Assembly: GCA_002315535.1 (NCBI GenBank)
Contig: DCHA01000047.1
Location: 1 to 9,428 of the forward strand
Source of the DNA: Firmicutes bacterium UBA1764
GTDB lineage: Bacteria; Bacillota; Clostridia; Peptostreptococcales; Anaerovoracaceae
Direction of reading: 5' to 3'
Length of the DNA stretch: 9,428 nt
A model generated the notes under the pieces. It ran no database searches. It was given only the letters and a program-made list of their open reading frames with translations, and was not told the origin of the DNA. Made by a program: the position numbers and the translations under genes. Shown here one piece after another: positions 6,613-9,428 of the stretch; the first letter of the stretch is position 1, and the number at the start of each line of letters is the position of its first letter.

Positions 6613-6722
6613 GAGCTCATCAAGAGTGGCTGAGGGAATAGGCCCTGTGAAGCCCGGCAACCCGTAATGCGAACGCAAAAGCGAAGGTGCTAAATCCTAC
6701 TTGTTAAATCAAGGCAGATGAG
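6613..6722 (+). ncRNA. SAM-I (S-box) riboswitch aptamer
   Basis: Binds S-adenosylmethionine to shut off genes of methionine and SAM supply. P1 pairs CTCATC (6616-6621) with GATGAG (6717-6722). The conserved core is plain: GAGGGA (6632-6637), GGCCC TGTGAAGCCCGGCAACC (6641-6662), AAGGTGCTAAATCC (6684-6697), and a P4 hairpin CTTG/CAAG (6700-6713). The layout and conserved blocks leave little doubt of the class. It lies in the leader of metK, a standard S-box target. Confidence 0.96.
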
Positions 6723-6728
6723 GAAAAA

Positions 6729-6768
6729 GGTGAGCTCCTTATGGTTAAAACCGAAAGGAGATTTTTTT
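6729..6768 (+). promoter_or_regulatory. SAM riboswitch expression platform: terminator-like hairpin containing the metK ribosome binding site
   Basis: CTCCTT (6735-6740) pairs with AAGGAG (6755-6760), with a weaker inner GGT/ACC, followed by A and seven Ts (6762-6768), then ATG at 6769. The 3' arm AAGGAG is the metK Shine-Dalgarno, eight bases before the ATG. The competing structure is GGTGAGCTC (6729-6737) pairing with GAGCTCATC (6613-6621), nine pairs including one G-U, which uses the P1 5' strand and the CTC needed by the hairpin. SAM binding would hold P1 and free the hairpin, giving termination, occlusion of the ribosome site, or both. Confidence 0.75.
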
Positions 6769-7923
6769 ATGGCTCAGAAAATTTTATTCACAAGCGAATC
6801 TGTTACAGAGGGACATCCTGATAAAATCTGCGATCAGATTTCGGATGCAGTCCTTGACGAAGCCCTTCGCCAGGATCCTAATTCCAGAGTAGCAATCGAA
6901 ACAACTGTAACAACAGGTCTGTGCAATGTTATGGGCGAAATGACAACCGAGGCTTACGTTGACGTTATGTCTGTTGCCCGCCGCGTAATCAAACAGATAG
7001 GCTATAACAAGGATGAATATGGTTTCTCCGCTGAAAGCTGCGGAATTAATGTCAGCGTTCACAGCCAGAGCCCTGATATCGCAATGGGAACTAATGACGA
7101 GGTTGGTGGCGCCGGAGACCAGGGAATCATGTTTGGTTTCGCATGCGACGATACTCCGGAATATATGCCTCTTCCAATCAGCCTTGCTCATAAGCTCGCG
7201 ATGAAGCTCTCAGAGGTAAGAAAGAACGGAACAGTAAAATATTTAAGACCTGATGGAAAGACACAGGTTACTGTTGAATATAACGAGGACGGAACTCCGA
7301 AGAGAATCGACACCATCGTTATCTCAACACAGCATGACCCTGATGCAAAGCTTTCTCAGATCAAGAAGGATATGATCAAGTACGTTGTAACACCAGTCGT
7401 ACCAAGCAATCTTTTGGATAAGCAGACCAAGTACTACATCAATCCCACAGGAAGATTTGTAATCGGCGGACCGACCGGAGACTCCGGCCTTACAGGAAGA
7501 AAAATTATCGTAGACACCTACGGTGGATATGCACGCCACGGCGGCGGAGCATTCAGTGGAAAGGACGCAACAAAGGTTGACCGTTCTGCTTGCTATGCTG
7601 CTCGCTGGGCCGCAAAGAATGTTGTTGCCGCAAAGCTTGCAAAGCAGTGCGAGATTCAGCTTGGCTATGCAATCGGAATTGCAGAGCCGGTTTCCATCAT
7701 GGTTGATACGAAGGGAACAGGAAAGTATAGCGATAAAGAGCTTGCCGCTGCAATCGAAAAGGTATTCGATTTCACTCCGGCAGGAATTATCAGAGAGTTA
7801 AAGCTCAGACGTCCTATCTTTGAAAAGACTGCCGCATACGGACACTTCGGCAGAAACGACAAGGACTTCACTTGGGAAAAGACAAATAAGACCAAGGAGC
7901 TTAAGGAAGCGCTTAAAGCATAA
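6769..7923 (+). CDS. metK: S-adenosylmethionine synthetase (methionine adenosyltransferase)
   Basis: Makes SAM from methionine and ATP, releasing phosphate and pyrophosphate; a cytosolic tetramer needing Mg and K. The 384 residues are the usual bacterial length. Seen: TEGHPDKICDQISDAVLDE (13-31, catalytic His16), GAGDQGIMFGFA 115-126, GGPTGDSGLTGRK 233-245, YGGYARHGGGAFSGKD 251-266 and DRSACYAARW 271-280. Start at 6769 because AAGGAG lies eight bases before it and the protein begins MAQKILFTSESVTEGHPDK as in the family. An in-frame ATG at 6718 lies inside the riboswitch P1 strand and is rejected. Feedback is evident: the product SAM is the ligand of the leader riboswitch. A transporter gene follows after 17 bases without a terminator. 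Confidence 0.98.
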   Translation: MAQKILFTSESVTEGHPDKICDQISDAVLDEALRQDPNSRVAIETTVTTGLCNVMGEMTTEAYVDVMSVARRVIKQIGYNKDEYGFSAESCGINVSVHSQSPDIAMGTNDEVGGAGDQGIMFGFACDDTPEYMPLPISLAHKLAMKLSEVRKNGTVKYLRPDGKTQVTVEYNEDGTPKRIDTIVISTQHDPDAKLSQIKKDMIKYVVTPVVPSNLLDKQTKYYINPTGRFVIGGPTGDSGLTGRKIIVDTYGGYARHGGGAFSGKDATKVDRSACYAARWAAKNVVAAKLAKQCEIQLGYAIGIAEPVSIMVDTKGTGKYSDKELAAAIEKVFDFTPAGIIRELKLRRPIFEKTAAYGHFGRNDKDFTWEKTNKTKELKEALKA

Positions 7924-7940
7924 AGCGCATTTATGGGGAT

Positions 7941-8873
7941 ATGCACAGCAGGAAAACTAAAGGTAATTTAATATTACTGTTTACGGCTCTTATTTGGGGC
8001 TTTGCGTTTGCATTCCAAAATGAGGCAGGGCAGCTAATCACCCCCTACTTCTTTGGGGCCTTCAGAATGACAATGGCTACAATCGCAGTTGGCATAGTAA
8101 GCTTTATCGTTGACGTGCAGGCAGGAAAGCTGCAGGGCATCAAGGTCTTTGAATCGGAAGAGAAAAACAGAGAATACAAACGTGCCACAATTGTAGGCGG
8201 AATTATTTGCGGAATCGGCATGGGCTTTGCGACAACTCTTCAGCAGATGGGTCTTATGTATACATCAGCCGGCAGAAGCGGTTTTATTACTGCATTGTAT
8301 ATTATACTTGTACCAATTGGCGCAGCTCTGGTATTCAAAAGCAAAATTCATGTTAAGGTTTGGATTGCGGTGCTGATTGCAATCGTCGGAATGTATTTGC
8401 TTTGCGTTAGCCCTGGTGAAGGCTTTGACTTAAACAAGGGCGATATACTGACGGCTGTTTGTGCAGTATGCTTCGCGGTTCAAATATTATGCGCAGACGT
8501 GTTTGTTCCAAAGGCGAATCCGATAAAAATTGCGGTGATAGAGTTCGCGGTAATTGCGGCGGGCTCCTGGGTATTAGCCTTTATATTTGAAGACCCAAAT
8601 TGGGCGATGATAAAGGCAGCCTTAATTCCGGTTTTGTACTGCGGACTTATTTCCGGAGCAATGGGATATACCTGTCAGCTCATAGGCCAAAAGTATACAG
8701 ATCCGACATCAGCCTCACTCATTATGAGCTTTGAAGCGGTGTTCGCAGTAGTTGGAGGCGTAGTAATACAAAAGCAGGTAATGCCTTTAAGAGAGATGAT
8801 AGGCTGCGTAATAATGTTCGCGGCAATCATACTCGTCCAGCTTCCGAGCAAAGAAGAAAGAAAAAAACAATAA
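7941..8873 (+). CDS. DMT superfamily (EamA) permease, substrate unknown
   Basis: A membrane protein of 310 residues with ten hydrophobic segments (roughly 9-26, 34-57, 82-98, 112-132, 139-157, 167-187, 196-216, 224-245, 255-275, 283-301) arranged as two EamA repeats. Each repeat keeps family features: LIWGFAFAFQNEA (17-29), TSAGRSGFITALYIILVPIG (108-127) and its counterpart PTSASLIMSFEAVFAVVGGV (255-274). The last residues are charged (KEERKKQ), expected on the cytoplasmic side. The family moves metabolites such as amino acids, and some obligate intracellular bacteria use DMT proteins to exchange SAM. Only 17 bases separate it from metK with no terminator between, so it should share the SAM riboswitch, which suggests a link to methionine or SAM; this is inference. 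The ribosome site is poor: GGGG at 7935-7938 is just two bases from the ATG, so start of translation may depend on coupling to metK. Confidence 0.9.
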   Translation: MHSRKTKGNLILLFTALIWGFAFAFQNEAGQLITPYFFGAFRMTMATIAVGIVSFIVDVQAGKLQGIKVFESEEKNREYKRATIVGGIICGIGMGFATTLQQMGLMYTSAGRSGFITALYIILVPIGAALVFKSKIHVKVWIAVLIAIVGMYLLCVSPGEGFDLNKGDILTAVCAVCFAVQILCADVFVPKANPIKIAVIEFAVIAAGSWVLAFIFEDPNWAMIKAALIPVLYCGLISGAMGYTCQLIGQKYTDPTSASLIMSFEAVFAVVGGVVIQKQVMPLREMIGCVIMFAAIILVQLPSKEERKKQ

Positions 8874-8886
8874 TCAATCAATAACG

Positions 8887-8915
8887 AAAAGCCAATAAAA
8901 AATATTGGCTTTTTT
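8887..8915 (+). terminator. Intrinsic terminator after the metK-permease unit
   Basis: AAAAGCCAATA (8887-8897) pairs with TATTGGCTTTT (8903-8913) around a five-A loop, followed by Ts to 8915. The A-run before the stem would let it act on the opposite strand too, though no minus-strand gene ends here. Confidence 0.9.
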
Positions 8916-8934
8916 CTTAACAAAGAGGTGAAAA

Positions 8935-9428
8935 ATGGGCGCACTAGACGGATATAAAATATTAGATTTTTCGACCTTGCTTCCGGGACCATATGCCACA
9001 ATGACATTGGCGGATATGGGTGCGGAAGTTCTTAAGGTAAGCAGCAGAGACAAATGGGACCTCGTAGTTAATTGGCCTCCGGTAATCGAAGGAGCTGAAG
9101 TTACGGGGGCTCAGGCTTGGCTTGGTCGAAATAAAAAGACCATCCACCTTAATTTGAAAAAGGAAAAGTCTGTTGAGGCTGTTAAGAAGCTCGTAAAAGA
9201 ATACGATATCGTAGTTGAACAATTTCGTCCGGGCGTTATGGACAAGCTCGGCATCGGATACGAAGCGCTAAAGGCTATCAACCCAAGATTAATCTACTGC
9301 GCAATTACAGGCTATGGCCAGAGCGGTTGCTTCTCGATGAAGGCCGGCCACGACATCAACTACCTTTCGCGTGCGGGTATTATCAATGCTGCAGGGAGAA
9401 AGGAAGGCGGGCCAAGTCTTTATAACTT
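8935..9428 (+). CDS. CaiB/BaiF family protein (family III CoA-transferase or alpha-methylacyl-CoA racemase-like), partial at right edge
   Basis: The first 164 codons of an acyl-CoA enzyme, family length about 360-400. The opening LDGYKILDFSTLLPGPYATM (4-23), LADMGAEVLKV (25-35), RNKKTIHLNLK (65-75), DIVVEQFRPGVMDKLGIGY (91-109) and ITGYGQSG (124-131) are typical. AGHDINYL at 137-144 matches alpha-methylacyl-CoA racemases, in which the His of this motif (His139 here) is a catalytic base; its partner Asp, shared with true CoA-transferases as the nucleophile, is expected about 30 residues later, just past the edge. The choice between racemase and transferase is therefore open. Start supported by GAGGTG at 8925-8930. 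It follows a terminator with no evident promoter in the 61-base gap, so its transcription is unclear. Confidence 0.9.
   Translation, partial: MGALDGYKILDFSTLLPGPYATMTLADMGAEVLKVSSRDKWDLVVNWPPVIEGAEVTGAQAWLGRNKKTIHLNLKKEKSVEAVKKLVKEYDIVVEQFRPGVMDKLGIGYEALKAINPRLIYCAITGYGQSGCFSMKAGHDINYLSRAGIINAAGRKEGGPSLYN

Noticed and set aside
6718..6768. In-frame upstream ATG that would lengthen MetK by 17 residues
   Set aside because: It lies in the 3' strand of the SAM riboswitch P1 stem, lacks a well-spaced ribosome site, and the extra residues are not found at the start of MetK proteins.
1..9428. Mobile element, CRISPR array, defence island, or a wholly new system
   Set aside because: No repeats, transposase or integrase motifs, tRNA attachment site or unknown gene cluster were seen; every long gene belongs to a recognisable family and base use appears uniform.

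Overview
The window looks like core-metabolism chromosome from a low-to-mid GC anaerobic member of the Firmicutes, most likely class Clostridia. The grounds are strong purine-rich Shine-Dalgarno sequences, a textbook CIRCE heat-shock operator, SAM-I (S-box) and ZTP (pfl) riboswitches with intrinsic terminators, and a purine pathway that pairs a PurO-type IMP cyclohydrolase with a stand-alone AICAR formyltransferase. I cannot assign a genus. I see no phage, transposon, CRISPR, tRNA or rRNA sequence.

Layout. On the minus strand (2147 down to 1) lies a two-gene operon: a class II fumarase, then 9 bases further a malic enzyme that runs off the left edge. Together these convert fumarate to malate to pyruvate. 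A divergent control region (about 2160-2355) separates it from a plus-strand ClpB-type disaggregase that lacks the usual N-terminal domain. The clpB promoter sits inside a perfect CIRCE operator, which points to HrcA repression.

From 4540 to 6583 is a self-contained purine unit: promoter, ZTP riboswitch with terminator, PurO-like IMP cyclohydrolase, AICAR formyltransferase and a strong terminator. The two enzymes carry out the last two steps to IMP, and the riboswitch senses the AICAR-derived alarmone ZTP, so signal and substrate match.

From 6585 to 8915 is a SAM-controlled unit: extended -10 promoter, SAM-I riboswitch, metK (S-adenosylmethionine synthetase), and 17 bases later a ten-helix DMT/EamA transporter, closed by a terminator. 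The metK switch is compact: its apparent terminator hairpin contains the metK Shine-Dalgarno sequence, and its U-run is the spacer to the start codon. The right edge holds the first 164 codons of a CaiB/BaiF-family (family III CoA-transferase or alpha-methylacyl-CoA racemase-like) protein.

Almost every base is explained by known families. The points of interest are regulatory architecture (SAM switch, CIRCE between divergent promoters), a naturally short ClpB, and a candidate SAM- or methionine-linked transporter. I found no convincing undescribed multi-gene system.
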